A stretch of 64,000 nt of DNA. It comes from Belliella calami. Its GTDB lineage: Bacteria; Bacteroidota; Bacteroidia; Cytophagales; Cyclobacteriaceae. Below the pieces are notes generated by a model that saw only the letters and a program-made list of their open reading frames with translations, was not told where the DNA came from and searched no databases. The DNA lies in contig NZ_JAKZGS010000001.1 of NCBI RefSeq assembly GCF_022549695.1, positions 325,815 to 389,814 on the forward strand. Direction: 5' to 3'. Both the position numbers and the translations under genes were made by a program. Positions 17,140-27,675 of the stretch are shown piece after piece. Position 1 is the stretch's first letter, and the number at the start of each line of letters is the position of its first letter.

Positions 17140-18380
17140 TATCAAAAATTTCAGAAATAGAGGTTGGAGTTAATTTTGGGTTTGGGATAGAACCAGTTGG
17201 AAGACTTGCTGTTCATAATCACACCTTTTACTTCGAATATGATTTATTATTCCTTAAAAAAGGACTAGAAATATCTCCATTCTATTTACCACTTAGAAGC
17301 GGATTAATAGAATTACCATACCGTCCATTTGAAGGTCTAGCGGGTGTTTTCAATGATAGCCTACCAGATGGTTGGGGTAGGTTGCTTTTTGACAGAATGG
17401 TAAGATCAGAGGGATTCTTACCAGAAGATTTTTCCCCTTTGGATAGGTTGGCTAATGTTGGGCTTTTTGGTTTGGGAGCTTTGGTATATGAGCCAAATAA
17501 TAATCAAGAAAATAGGAATTCAAAAATTGATTTAGATCAGTTGGCTGATCAAACAGAAGAAGTCTTGCAAGGTTGCTCTGAAGACATTATTAGTGAATTA
17601 CTTGCTTTAAACGGCTCTTCTGCCGGTGCACGTCCTAAGGCACTAATTGGCATTGACTCAACATATAAAAACATTATTCATGGCACCCATTTACTTGAAG
17701 AAGGTTTTGAGCCGTGGATAGTCAAGTTCCCCAATCAACAAGATGGGACTGATGCTGGAGCCATTGAATTTGTATTTGCAAAGATGGCTGAATTAGCAGG
17801 AGTCGTTATACCTAAAATCCATTTATTTCCCTCTTCAAAATGCCCTGGTTATTTCGCAATCAAGCGTTTTGATCGGGAAAATGGTCAGAGGTTTCACATG
17901 CATACAGCATCTGGGTTACTTCATAGTGACTTTAGAGTTCCTGCATTTGACTATGAAGATTTATGTAACCTGACAGGTCAACTCACAAAAGATATTCGTG
18001 AGGTTGAGAAAATTTATCGATTGGCTGTATTTAATGTTTTATCTCACAATAGAGATGATCATGGGAAAAACTTTAGCTTTCTAATGGATTCTTCTGGAAA
18101 TTGGAAGCTTGCTCCTGCTTATGATTTGACTTTTTCTAGTGGACCTAGAGGAGAACAAAGTACTATGGTGATGGGAGAAGGCAAAAACCCAAGAATAAAG
18201 CATTTAAAAAAACTTGGTATGGAAGCAAAAATATCAAAAGAAAAAATAGACAACATTATCGAACAAACAGTATATGCTGTTAATAATTGGGAATCTTTGG
18301 CCAAAAACTACGGTGTAAGTCATTCCAATATATCATTTATAGGCAAAGCTATCAAGAAGATCAGGGAAAATGACAAATAG
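17136..18380 (+). CDS. hipA: HipA-like serine/threonine kinase toxin
   Basis: A full-length 414-residue HipA. The N-terminal subdomain (about 1-120) contains LPDGWGRLLFDR. The Gly-rich loop GSSAGARPKALI is at about 160-171, the ATP-binding Lys197 in PWIVKFPN, the catalytic loop NRDDHGKN at 305-312 (Asp307) and the metal-binding Asp330 in LAPAYDLTFS. All key kinase residues are kept, so it looks active. HipA kinases phosphorylate tRNA-synthetase-type targets and cause growth arrest. Translation is coupled to hipB. The target of this homologue is unknown. Confidence 0.93.
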   Translation: MISKISEIEVGVNFGFGIEPVGRLAVHNHTFYFEYDLLFLKKGLEISPFYLPLRSGLIELPYRPFEGLAGVFNDSLPDGWGRLLFDRMVRSEGFLPEDFSPLDRLANVGLFGLGALVYEPNNNQENRNSKIDLDQLADQTEEVLQGCSEDIISELLALNGSSAGARPKALIGIDSTYKNIIHGTHLLEEGFEPWIVKFPNQQDGTDAGAIEFVFAKMAELAGVVIPKIHLFPSSKCPGYFAIKRFDRENGQRFHMHTASGLLHSDFRVPAFDYEDLCNLTGQLTKDIREVEKIYRLAVFNVLSHNRDDHGKNFSFLMDSSGNWKLAPAYDLTFSSGPRGEQSTMVMGEGKNPRIKHLKKLGMEAKISKEKIDNIIEQTVYAVNNWESLAKNYGVSHSNISFIGKAIKKIRENDK

Positions 18381-18565
18381 CAACAACTGGGTTATCTAAG
18401 GCATCTAATGCTTTAAGCTTAAGGGTGCTTATTACTTTCATTTCTAATTCCCTCTTGATCAAAATATACCTTCCAAATAATAGCTATTAACCTATCACAT
18501 GGCATCAAGAATAAATTCGTTGGGATGATTATTCAGACAAAACTTCTCATCTCTTTGTCCTTATA

Positions 18566-18907
18566 TCAAAAATCTTTCAACCTAAACTTTACCAAAATAA
18601 TGTTTTCGGCTTCCCTTTGACTCCTTCCCAAATCCTGTTTTTCAATTTCTTCAGAATCATTTGCAATAAAAAATCTAGGCTGAGCTGGAAAAGTACTTTC
18701 AAAGACCTGCTCATTTGGAAGTCGAGAATTGTACATCGCCATAGTAGAATCATTTATTGGGAAAAAGGAGGAAAGATGCGCCTTGTTTCTCATAGCACCC
18801 AAATATTCCACTCCATCATTTGAACCGCCACAAGCCTGAAATAGCGCTCCACTAAACAAGAAACACTTCACAAATAACCTACCCACTAAAATTTTCGAAT
18901 ACTTCAT
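18566..18907 (-). CDS. Small hypothetical lipoprotein
   Basis: 113 residues with a lipoprotein signal peptide (FVKCFLFSGALFQAC; Cys near residue 26). The rest is not recognised. Its end (ENIILVKFRLKDF) resembles the end of the neighbouring beta-propeller lipoprotein (SNPVLTWFDLKEF), so it may be a 6-bladed beta-propeller gene that lost its middle. It lies 46 nt downstream of that gene on the same strand. Coding status is plausible because of the proper lipobox and start, but not certain. Confidence 0.5.
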   Translation of the reverse strand: MKYSKILVGRLFVKCFLFSGALFQACGGSNDGVEYLGAMRNKAHLSSFFPINDSTMAMYNSRLPNEQVFESTFPAQPRFFIANDSEEIEKQDLGRSQREAENIILVKFRLKDF

Positions 18908-18953
18908 TTCATTTTTTCTTAAACGTTTAGAAAAGCAATATTTCTGTCAAAGA

Positions 18954-20147
18954 CTAAAACTCCTTCAAATCAAACCAAGTCAAAACAGGGTTACTTGATT
19001 TGTCTATTCCCTCCAATAATTGATTCAAGCCTGATTCATCTCTATCAGATTTGGGAAAGATTTCACCTAACATAAGAACTACATCCGGCCAAGACACAGT
19101 CACGATGGACTGATCATAATAATGAAAATAAGAAGGGGAACCGTTAGAGCTAAACAGGGGATGTGAAAAGTGGCTAAATACAGGTTTCAATAAAGAAATT
19201 GAATTCCCTGACTCCTTGGAATATAAAACATTAAAAACCTGTTTATCACCAAAAATGATAAACATAGCTCCGTCTTTCAAACTTATATATCCATTAACAA
19301 AACTTTTATTTGCATCCATCTCCAAATATTCTTGAGTATTGATGCTAGGCAAGCGCTCTTGGGGAAAACCATGAATCCCCATATCAAGCTTATAAAAAGG
19401 CAATGCACCCTCCTGACTGATGGAATAAATCACATTTCTATAACGAGGATTAAAGAAAATATCCGAACCGGAAATCCGTAAAGGATCTTGTATTGTAAAA
19501 GAAAAATTGTGATTTCTGTCTTCAAACGCTTTGTAACTTACTTTACCTTCCATGTCAGCTACTACCAAAGAGTATCCATCAATATCTTCTTTATCCTGAT
19601 TGGCTGACAACCCTGAATTAAAAACAAATTGACCATCTGTCAAATGAATCATAGAACTAAACAAAAAAGGCATACGAACACTTTCAATAAAATCCCCTTC
19701 ATATGTGTAAAATTTTATCCTTCGCCCATCCAAATCCACTAAACAAATGCGCTTATTTGAAACATCCAAGGAAACATCGCGAATAGAGAAATATTTATCT
19801 GGACCATCCCCTACGGCATGAATCTTATGCATAAATCTCCCCTTCATATCAAATACGAATATTGATTTGGTTACATATTTATCTACTACAAAAATCTTTT
19901 CGTCATCAAAAAGCAAATTATCAACACCACCGATTAAACTTTCATCGGTAGTCTCTAACTTCACATATTTGACAAAATCAATGTAATCCTCATACTTAAT
20001 TTCAGACGTATTTTCGAAATCAACTGAAACAATATGTTTGACATTAGTTTCTTCTAACTGATCAGCAACAGGTTTTTTTCGATTGCAACTACTTGTAAGA
20101 ATTACAATAAATAGACTTAAGTAGAATAATCTTAACAAAGTAGTCAT
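18954..20147 (-). CDS. 6-bladed beta-propeller lipoprotein
   Basis: About 397 residues when started at the ATG at 20147, which gives a lipoprotein signal peptide (TTLLRLFYLSLFIVILTSSC). A GTG at 20180 would add 11 hydrophobic residues and is less likely. The repeated blades (DNLLFDDEKIFVVDKYVTKS, IFVFDMKGRFMHKI, GDGPDKYFSIRDVSLD, ICLVDLDGRRIKFYTYEGDF) match the BF3164-like/NHL-type 6-bladed beta-propeller family. This family is very common in Bacteroidota lipoproteins of unknown role. Two broken relatives (16136-16686 and perhaps 18566-18907) lie nearby, suggesting local expansion and decay. Confidence 0.85.
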   Translation of the reverse strand: MTTLLRLFYLSLFIVILTSSCNRKKPVADQLEETNVKHIVSVDFENTSEIKYEDYIDFVKYVKLETTDESLIGGVDNLLFDDEKIFVVDKYVTKSIFVFDMKGRFMHKIHAVGDGPDKYFSIRDVSLDVSNKRICLVDLDGRRIKFYTYEGDFIESVRMPFLFSSMIHLTDGQFVFNSGLSANQDKEDIDGYSLVVADMEGKVSYKAFEDRNHNFSFTIQDPLRISGSDIFFNPRYRNVIYSISQEGALPFYKLDMGIHGFPQERLPSINTQEYLEMDANKSFVNGYISLKDGAMFIIFGDKQVFNVLYSKESGNSISLLKPVFSHFSHPLFSSNGSPSYFHYYDQSIVTVSWPDVVLMLGEIFPKSDRDESGLNQLLEGIDKSSNPVLTWFDLKEF

Positions 20148-20193
20148 AATTATTATTGGTAAGGAAATTATGAAAATCACAAATAAGATCTAT

Positions 20194-21048
<855 letters not shown>

Positions 21049-21112
21049 TTAATTTGATGTTTTCATTTAATAGTGGTTCTTGCTTATTGCTTCTCTGACC
21101 CTGATTATAGGA

Positions 21113-21144
21113 GACCTTCGAGGTTTTTGGAAACCTCAAAGGTC
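21113..21144. repeat. AGACCT/AAACCT-type palindromic element (compact copy)
   Basis: GACCTT-CG-AGGTTT (21113-21126) faces AAACCTC-AAAGGTC (21131-21144) with a short loop, making a hairpin of about 14 bp. The same paired words occur at 35700-35783 and 39034-39100. No U-tract follows on either strand. Confidence 0.6.
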
Positions 21145-21157
21145 AGGTTCTCTTTCC

Positions 21158-22639
21158 TTATAACTTATAATATTCCTCCCATCCTTTTCTTGGTGGGGTG
21201 CCATTGAGTAGCTCGTTGGCAACTTTATTGTTGGTGATTACTTTTTTCTTTCTGTCAAATTTCAGGTTGGTATTCATTTGTTGGGCTAGGACTCCTAATG
21301 AAAATATCTGGCTCAATGGTCCTGAAACTTCGAAAGGAGATCTGGTTTTTTCTTCACCTTTGCATGCCAAAAGGAAGTTTGCAAAATGGTTGGAGCTACT
21401 TTCTGGAACTTCCGGCAAACTACTTTTCATATCATTTGCTGCTTCTTCTGGAATGATAGAAAGTGTGCTTCCATGTGAACCTCCCTTAAATGTCAAATCT
21501 TTGCCATAAATTATTTTTCCAGGATTTAGATTTCTCTGCTCAATTTGTCCTGTGCCGGCAGCTGGGATATCAGCACTCAACTCTGAACTACCATAACCCT
21601 CAGGAAGTGGTGGTAAATTTTCCAATCCATCATACCAAGTCACATTTACAGCAGGCATTTTTCCTCTTTTTGGAAATTTGAAATCCAAAGTTGTTGCTTG
21701 TGGATAGAACAAAGGATTGTGTCCTTTCAGATTTACTGCGTTGATTTCTTCTGGAAGACCCAAATCCAAATATCTATGGAAACTATCCATAATGTGTGCA
21801 CCCCAATCTCCCAAAGCTCCCATCCCGAATTCGTACCAGCATCTCCATTGGCCATTGGCGAAATCTTTGTTGTAATCATGATGCTCTGCTGTCGTCAGCC
21901 AAAGATCCCAATCAAGTGTTTCTGGTATTGGCTCTGCCTTTGGATAGCTAGTCATAGAAGTATCCCAACCATGCCATCTTCTCCTGCTGTTCATATGACA
22001 AGTGATTGCATCTACATCTTTGATAATCCCTGCATCTACCCAAGCTTTAAATTGAAATGCATTTGCTTCTGAATGTCCCTGGTTACCCATTTGGGTAATC
22101 ACTCCGTATTTTTTGGCTGCCTTCATCATCAGTTCGACTTCCTGAAATGTCCTTGCCATTGGTTTTTCTACATATACCGGCTTACCTGAAGCCATGGCGT
22201 GCATGGTTATAGGGAAATGTGAAAAATCCGGTGTACAGATGATAACTGCATCAAAATCAACTTCTTTTTGGTCCAAAAGCTCCCTAAAATCCTTGAAACG
22301 CTTTGCTTTGGAATGCTTTTCCATGATTTTGGTCGTATGGGGAGCACCCATATCCACGTCACATAGGGCAACCACATTTGACAAGCCTGTTCTATCAAAG
22401 TCATTGATTACTTGCTCTCCCCTATTTCCTATTCCAATACAAGCAAGGTTCACCCTATCACTTGGCACTTTAGATGCCATTTGCACGATTTCCCCAGCTT
22501 TGTTTCTGATTTCAGGTTTTGAAAAAAGTACATGGCTTGGAATAATGTGAAAAGCCCCAAATGCAAGTGCGCTTTTCTTTATAAAATCCCTTCTTTTTTC
22601 GCCACTGGTTAATTTTGATTGGTTTATTTTATCTTTCAT
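21158..22639 (-). CDS. Gfo/Idh/MocA-family oxidoreductase with Tat signal
   Basis: A 493-residue NAD(P)-dependent oxidoreductase. A twin-arginine signal (KRRDFIKKSALAFGAF) indicates folded export to the periplasm. The Rossmann motif is CIGIGNRGEQV (about 70-80), the VEKPMARTF motif follows, and the C-terminal alpha/beta domain includes MGALGDWGAHIMD. Such exported enzymes are common in Bacteroidota sugar loci; some act as GH109-like glycosidases by an NAD-dependent mechanism, others oxidise sugars. Which applies here cannot be told. It is co-directional with the CE1 and GH10 neighbours. Confidence 0.9.
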   Translation of the reverse strand: MKDKINQSKLTSGEKRRDFIKKSALAFGAFHIIPSHVLFSKPEIRNKAGEIVQMASKVPSDRVNLACIGIGNRGEQVINDFDRTGLSNVVALCDVDMGAPHTTKIMEKHSKAKRFKDFRELLDQKEVDFDAVIICTPDFSHFPITMHAMASGKPVYVEKPMARTFQEVELMMKAAKKYGVITQMGNQGHSEANAFQFKAWVDAGIIKDVDAITCHMNSRRRWHGWDTSMTSYPKAEPIPETLDWDLWLTTAEHHDYNKDFANGQWRCWYEFGMGALGDWGAHIMDSFHRYLDLGLPEEINAVNLKGHNPLFYPQATTLDFKFPKRGKMPAVNVTWYDGLENLPPLPEGYGSSELSADIPAAGTGQIEQRNLNPGKIIYGKDLTFKGGSHGSTLSIIPEEAANDMKSSLPEVPESSSNHFANFLLACKGEEKTRSPFEVSGPLSQIFSLGVLAQQMNTNLKFDRKKKVITNNKVANELLNGTPPRKGWEEYYKL

Positions 22640-22828
22640 TTAAATCATTTTTATATTCTGATCCCTAAAATAATGCATATTGCAACCAAATAGAAACCAG
22701 TCACATAATTCTAGTGATTTTATAAAATTATTCATATAATCACTATGAAACTTGTATAATATTTTGATTCTAATACTTTTTATAAAATAATTACTATAAA
22801 ATTTAAATTTTAGTCCCAATCCTAAATA

Positions 22829-23959
22829 TTATCGGTTTTGAACTAATTTTTGTACTTCAAAATACACTGGTTTCGGATTCAACTCCTCATCAAGTAGAAA
22901 AGGAAAAGCCTTCCTTCCTGGCTGGTCTAACCACGTATGATCATCACCTATACCCCAGAATGTCACGTTGGTAATAATGTCACTATAATCCAACAAAACA
23001 TCAAAAATCATGGTATAAGCCATCTTTTGTCTAAAAGAAAAAGTATCATTATACACAGTAGCTCCTGGCTCATCACTTGATAGATAGACAGGAATATCGA
23101 GTTCAGTAATCTGAATTTCTACATCCAAACTTCTAAACAAATCCAAAGTAGTCCTAATGTCTGCCTCTGAAGTATTTACCATCCAGTGACCCTGCAGCCC
23201 TATTCCATCTATAGGAATATTATTGTCTTTGAGTCTTTTGACCATATTGTAAATCTTGTTTCTCTTCCAACTGAAAATGGAATTGTAATCATTGTAAAAT
23301 AATTTGGCATTCGGATCTGCTCTCCGTGCATATACAAAAGCGGAATCGATGTATGTCTCACCTATCATTTGGTACCATGGTGAATCTTCCCTGTACTCAA
23401 TCACACCCGCAGGATCCCAATCAAACATCGCTTCATTGACGACATCCCAGGCATATACATCATCTTTGTACCTCGTAACGACAGTTGTGATATGTTCCTC
23501 AAGTTGGGCAAGTGCTAGTTCTCTCGAAAGCAAATCCCCATTTTCATCATAAAACATCCAATCAGGTGATTGTGAATGCCAGGTTAGGCAGTGTCCTCTC
23601 ACTAGCATATTGTTATCCTTGGCAAACTGTACCAATTGATCTGCACTTGACCAAGTATATTGGCCTTTGACACGTTGAAGAGCATCAGGCTTCATGACAT
23701 TCTCGGCGGTGATGCTCGAGAAATGCTTCCTCAAAGTCTGTCCATGTGCTGTACCAAGATCTGCTTGCTGAGGAGTAACAGCAGCACCAATTTCAAAGTA
23801 GTCCTCGAAAAGTTCTTTTAGTGGGATCACTACTTCCCCGGTATCTTCTTCATCTTCAGGAACATTCAAATCTGGAATAACCTCTTCAGAATTTGAACAA
23901 CTCCATATTATTAAAACAGAAGCCCCTAAAGCCCATAATTTTGATTTATTGATTTTCAT
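22829..23959 (-). CDS. GH10 endo-xylanase lipoprotein
   Basis: 376 residues with a lipoprotein signal peptide (ALGASVLIIWSC; Cys21) and an acidic linker (VPEDEEDTGEV), which suggests surface exposure. The GH10 domain is from about 48 to the end: NVMKPDALQ, GHCLTWHSQSPDW, acid/base Glu176 in WDVVNEAMF, FYNDYN, GIGLQGHW and nucleophile Glu286 in QITELDIPV. All catalytic residues are kept. It likely cuts xylan at the cell surface for uptake. Hairpin repeats (24021-24123) lie just upstream of its start. Confidence 0.95.
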   Translation of the reverse strand: MKINKSKLWALGASVLIIWSCSNSEEVIPDLNVPEDEEDTGEVVIPLKELFEDYFEIGAAVTPQQADLGTAHGQTLRKHFSSITAENVMKPDALQRVKGQYTWSSADQLVQFAKDNNMLVRGHCLTWHSQSPDWMFYDENGDLLSRELALAQLEEHITTVVTRYKDDVYAWDVVNEAMFDWDPAGVIEYREDSPWYQMIGETYIDSAFVYARRADPNAKLFYNDYNSIFSWKRNKIYNMVKRLKDNNIPIDGIGLQGHWMVNTSEADIRTTLDLFRSLDVEIQITELDIPVYLSSDEPGATVYNDTFSFRQKMAYTMIFDVLLDYSDIITNVTFWGIGDDHTWLDQPGRKAFPFLLDEELNPKPVYFEVQKLVQNR

Positions 23960-24020
23960 TGTTTTATTTTTTTGGTTATGGTTTTATGCTTTTTTTTCAA
24001 TATTTCAATTCATCAATTAG

Positions 24021-24210
24021 ATTAGTTTGTGAGGACACAAAACAAGGATTTGACGCGCTTTTGGTCTGTGGGGACACAAACCAAGGAAGATCAGTTAGAA
24101 TGGTTTATGAGGACACAAACCTAGGAGAAGATAGTTTTACAATCTTTAAAATTTTTAATCCGCCACGGCGGACAAGTTCTTCAAATATTTCAATCTCCAA
24201 TCTTTCAATC
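24021..24210. repeat. Three TTGGTCTGTG-type hairpin repeats plus GC-rich palindrome and octamer word
   Basis: Three copies of a hairpin of about 24 bp (around 24024-24043, 24061-24084, 24101-24123), of the form TTGGTYTGTG-gggA-CACARACCAA. Then a GC-rich palindrome TCCGCCACGGCGGA (24159-24172), foreign to the AT-rich surroundings. Then the octamer family word seen at 11789-11828, here in the opposite orientation (TCCAATCTTTCAATC). The block fills the gap between the GH10 and GH43-CBM6 genes. Confidence 0.75.
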
Positions 24211-25582
24211 ACTTTCTAAATAACCAATAATCAAAGTACATGATGTCTCGAGGTGCTTTTCCCTTGAATACAAAATACAAATCGTGGACACCTGTGGTTT
24301 TTTCTATTTCAGAATCTACCAAAACCCACCTATCATCGCCACCTGTCAAAGGTACTTTGATGGTAGTCAACAATTTTCCCTCTTTGCTTCCCAACCTAAC
24401 TTCCATTGATACGCCACCATTATGCGTTGTACCTACTCTCGCTGTGAACTTGGTAGCGCCGCTTTCTCTAAAATCAACTCCTACCACTTTGGTATAAGCA
24501 TCATCACGGGTAGCTGTGATAAAATTCCCAACTACGTCATTGCTTTTGGCTTTGACTCCTTCTGACCATGCGATCATCTCTGCTTCACTTTTCACAAATG
24601 GATTTATGGAACCGATACTTTTGCTAATTCCCTCTGTCATTTTCATAGGCACGATTGTACCATCTTCATTGAACTTGATCTCTTCCACTGCAACTGAACG
24701 TGTAAACCCACTTCCACCTGGCAGTCCTCCATTATGATAAAAAAGATAGGTTTTGCCTTTGTAATCGATGATCCCAGGGTGATTGGTGAAACTTCGGCCT
24801 TCAGCTGGCATCAGCACTCCTTGATACTTCCAAGGTCCTGTTGGGCTATCACTTGTGGAATAACCCAGATGCTCTGGAAGTTCTCCTGCAGCAAAAAGTA
24901 AATAATAAAGATTATTTCTCTTGTAAAGCCAAGGACCTTCTTCATAAGTTGTGGGTCTTTTGGGATCCTCAGCTTTTCTTTTTCCGAAGGATTCAATTGT
25001 ATTGGGAAATTGACCGACTTCACCATCAAGAGAAACCATGTCTTCATTGAGTTTGGCAAAATAGCAGACCGGATTTCCCCACATCAAATACGCTTGTCCA
25101 TCATCATCTACGAAAACTGTCGGATCTATATCTGCACTGCTATTGCTGATCAAAGGTTTGCCTAAAGGATCTATAAATGGCCCATAAGGACTATCAGAAA
25201 CAGCTACTCCTATGCCATTTTGATTGTTTCTGTCTGTAATGGGTACATACATGTAGAACTTCCCATCTCGCTCTATACATTGAGGTGCCCAAGCATTTAT
25301 TTTTCCCCAATCAAAATCCCTAAAAGACAAGACCGATCCATGGTCTGTCCAGTTTACCATGTCTTCAGTGGTATATAGTCGCCAATCATTCATAGTAAAC
25401 CAAGTCGATCCATCTTCATCGTGGGAAGTATAGAGATAGACTTTGTCATTGTACACCATCGGTGCTGGATCTGCGGTGTAGGCAGTTTGTATGATTGGAT
25501 TTTGTGCCAAAACAATCCTACTGAATAATACCAAACAGCTTATTAAGAGGTATTGGGAAACTTTTACTTCTTTTACTTTCAT
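24209..25582 (-). CDS. GH43 glycosidase with C-terminal CBM6
   Basis: 457 residues; signal peptide ends in IVLAQ. The five-bladed propeller GH43 domain covers about 28-320. Catalytic residues: base Asp38 in [11 protein letters not shown], pKa-modulating Asp153 in [12 protein letters not shown], acid Glu215 in EEGPWLY. A CBM6-type beta-sandwich follows (about 330-457; [19 protein letters not shown]). Members are alpha-L-arabinofuranosidases or beta-xylosidases that debranch arabinoxylan. It is downstream of a GH97 gene by 80 nt; the same GH97-GH43 order recurs at 30820-34544, hinting at duplication. Confidence 0.94.
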   Translation of the reverse strand: MKVKEVKVSQYLLISCLVLFSRIVLAQNPIIQTAYTADPAPMVYNDKVYLYTSHDEDGSTWFTMNDWRLYTTEDMVNWTDHGSVLSFRDFDWGKINAWAPQCIERDGKFYMYVPITDRNNQNGIGVAVSDSPYGPFIDPLGKPLISNSSADIDPTVFVDDDGQAYLMWGNPVCYFAKLNEDMVSLDGEVGQFPNTIESFGKRKAEDPKRPTTYEEGPWLYKRNNLYYLLFAAGELPEHLGYSTSDSPTGPWKYQGVLMPAEGRSFTNHPGIIDYKGKTYLFYHNGGLPGGSGFTRSVAVEEIKFNEDGTIVPMKMTEGISKSIGSINPFVKSEAEMIAWSEGVKAKSNDVVGNFITATRDDAYTKVVGVDFRESGATKFTARVGTTHNGGVSMEVRLGSKEGKLLTTIKVPLTGGDDRWVLVDSEIEKTTGVHDLYFVFKGKAPRDIMYFDYWLFRK

Positions 25583-25662
25583 CAGATAATATTTTGGTGA
25601 AAAGGATATCTATAACCCTCCTCCTTTATTCTTTTTTATTCAATACTTACTTATTACTAATA

Positions 25663-27597
25663 TCAATGGTTGGTCAAGACAAACCCACCACGGGATTGGA
25701 TAGTAACTTCGAAAACACCTTCTTTCCCTACTTCCACTGTTTTTATGAAAGGTTTTTTACTTTTATCATCGTTATAGAGATTAAATTTTTCCCCAACTAC
25801 CATGGGAAGTTTAAGCTTCAAGGTTTTAGCATCAGCCTCAGCATTGACACCTGCGATATACCAATGATCCCCTTTTCTTCTAGCTAATACACTATATTTG
25901 CCTGGATAGCCATCTATATGAATCGTCTCATCCCAAGTCGTCGGTAATTTTCTCAAAAAATCCAGTTCAAAATCAGGAACATCCTCTAGATTGTTTGGCG
26001 TCAAACCGAACATCTGTACCGGATTTTGGAAAAGCACACCTGTCGCCAACTGGAAGATATCAGTTGTCAATCGCTCCTGTCCACTTTGGTTTCCTTTGTT
26101 GAGATATTTATTGAGAAGAATTCCCCCAAACTCCATACTCGCCACAGTATTTCGGATAAAAGGATGGAGTGTGGCATAAAAAGCCTCTTTTTCCCTAATA
26201 TCTTGTACGAAAACCAACATTTCAGAAGCTAATACAGCCTCACTTCCAACAAAATTGGGATACATCCTCTCCCATCCTCTTGGCAATGTGGCTCCATGGA
26301 AAATCACCATCAATCCAAAATCGTTGGCTTCCACCAAAATATCTTCATATAGCCGCATGGTCTCTTGCTTGTCTCCTCCAAAAAAATCAACTTTCAAGCC
26401 TTTCACCCCTGCTTCTTGAAGCCATTTCATCTCCTTTTTCCTGGCAATGGAAGTATTCATTTTATTCAAAGGCGTTTGGAAGGCATCATTGGCAGTACCA
26501 TTGGAATTGTACCAAAGAAACACATCCACATTTTTTGAATTTGCATATTTGATCAATTCTTCCATGCGGTCGTAACCGATTCTATCATCCCACCAAGCAT
26601 CTATCAAAATGTATTCAAAATCCATCTCAGCTGCCAAGTCAATGAACTTGACCTGATCATCATAGTTCATGCTGTTGTCTTGCCAGAGTATCCAGCTCCA
26701 AGTACCTTTTCCGTATTTGTAATCTTGAGAAGCTTCATATAGTGGTTCTACCACATCATAAGGAATTGTGGTCTCCACTATTGGACTAAGGGAATTACCA
26801 AGCGTAATAGTCCTCCAAGGAGTCTGATTTGGTAGTCCTAACTGTGCTCCAGGGCTTCCAAAACCATTATTTTGTTCCATTTGAGGATATGAAACGGTAT
26901 AAACACCATCTTGAACCCCACTCAGGTGTGATGCGGTATAATTACTCCCAACACCTGTCTCTGAAAGCAATACCCAACCATCATTTCCTATTTTGAATAG
27001 TCCAGGGAAAACATAACCTAGTCTTGCACTAGTTTTATCGATAGGTTCATCAGTGACATAGCCACTTTCGTAACTAGGTGCAGTTCTTGCAAATCCAGTC
27101 ATGGGACGCATCATGTTTGACAAAAACGCCGTAGATGAAGATGGGAATTTGTATCCTGTGATCTCTTTTTCTACCAGAATACCTTTGGTCTCCTTCCACA
27201 TTGGAAGCTCATACCTGAAAGCAATATCATTGTTACTGACTTGAAAATGAACTGAAATCTCTTGATCAGCTTCATTCTTTATTGTATAAGTGAGTGTATT
27301 GGCTTTGTAATGGATATCAGACTTCTTGATTCTATCTTGAGTGTAAGACTGATCTACAATTCCAGTTTTGGTTTTGACAAAAGAAAGTTGCTCAGTGAAG
27401 GAGCCAGCATTGGTTTCCAAACCCAAAGGAGATTTATCAAGCATGGTCTTCTGATCGTAATTCACGGAGTAAAATAACTTTCCATCTTCTAGTACCAAAC
27501 TTACTTTGACTAGTCCATCTGGGCTTTTCACATCAGATTCTTGTGCATAAGTGAACAAGCTTATAAATGTCAAACAGCAAAATATTAGTTTCTTCAT
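25663..27597 (-). CDS. GH97 alpha-glycosidase, retaining (alpha-galactosidase-like)
   Basis: 644 residues with a short signal peptide (LIFCCLTFISLFTYAQ). The N-terminal beta-sandwich and (beta/alpha)8 barrel are typical of GH97 (WSWILWQDNSM, ILIDAWWDDRIG, LWYNSNG). Asp404 in GLKVDFFGGDKQ occupies the nucleophile position of the retaining branch; inverting SusB-type enzymes lack it. This favours alpha-galactosidase or a related activity over alpha-glucosidase. In a xylan locus it could remove galactose caps from branched side chains. It sits between two GH43-CBM6 genes. Confidence 0.93.
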   Translation of the reverse strand: MKKLIFCCLTFISLFTYAQESDVKSPDGLVKVSLVLEDGKLFYSVNYDQKTMLDKSPLGLETNAGSFTEQLSFVKTKTGIVDQSYTQDRIKKSDIHYKANTLTYTIKNEADQEISVHFQVSNNDIAFRYELPMWKETKGILVEKEITGYKFPSSSTAFLSNMMRPMTGFARTAPSYESGYVTDEPIDKTSARLGYVFPGLFKIGNDGWVLLSETGVGSNYTASHLSGVQDGVYTVSYPQMEQNNGFGSPGAQLGLPNQTPWRTITLGNSLSPIVETTIPYDVVEPLYEASQDYKYGKGTWSWILWQDNSMNYDDQVKFIDLAAEMDFEYILIDAWWDDRIGYDRMEELIKYANSKNVDVFLWYNSNGTANDAFQTPLNKMNTSIARKKEMKWLQEAGVKGLKVDFFGGDKQETMRLYEDILVEANDFGLMVIFHGATLPRGWERMYPNFVGSEAVLASEMLVFVQDIREKEAFYATLHPFIRNTVASMEFGGILLNKYLNKGNQSGQERLTTDIFQLATGVLFQNPVQMFGLTPNNLEDVPDFELDFLRKLPTTWDETIHIDGYPGKYSVLARRKGDHWYIAGVNAEADAKTLKLKLPMVVGEKFNLYNDDKSKKPFIKTVEVGKEGVFEVTIQSRGGFVLTNH

Positions 27598-27675
27598 AGT
27601 TTTAATTTCTGTCTTAATATATATTTTAGAGATTTATTGATTTGCATTTAAATCTTTTAGCAATGTTTATAAACC

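Noticed and set aside
23959-24219. 86-codon plus-strand ORF with VCEDTNQG-like words
   Set aside because: It lies over the first hairpin-repeat cluster and repeats the same artefact.
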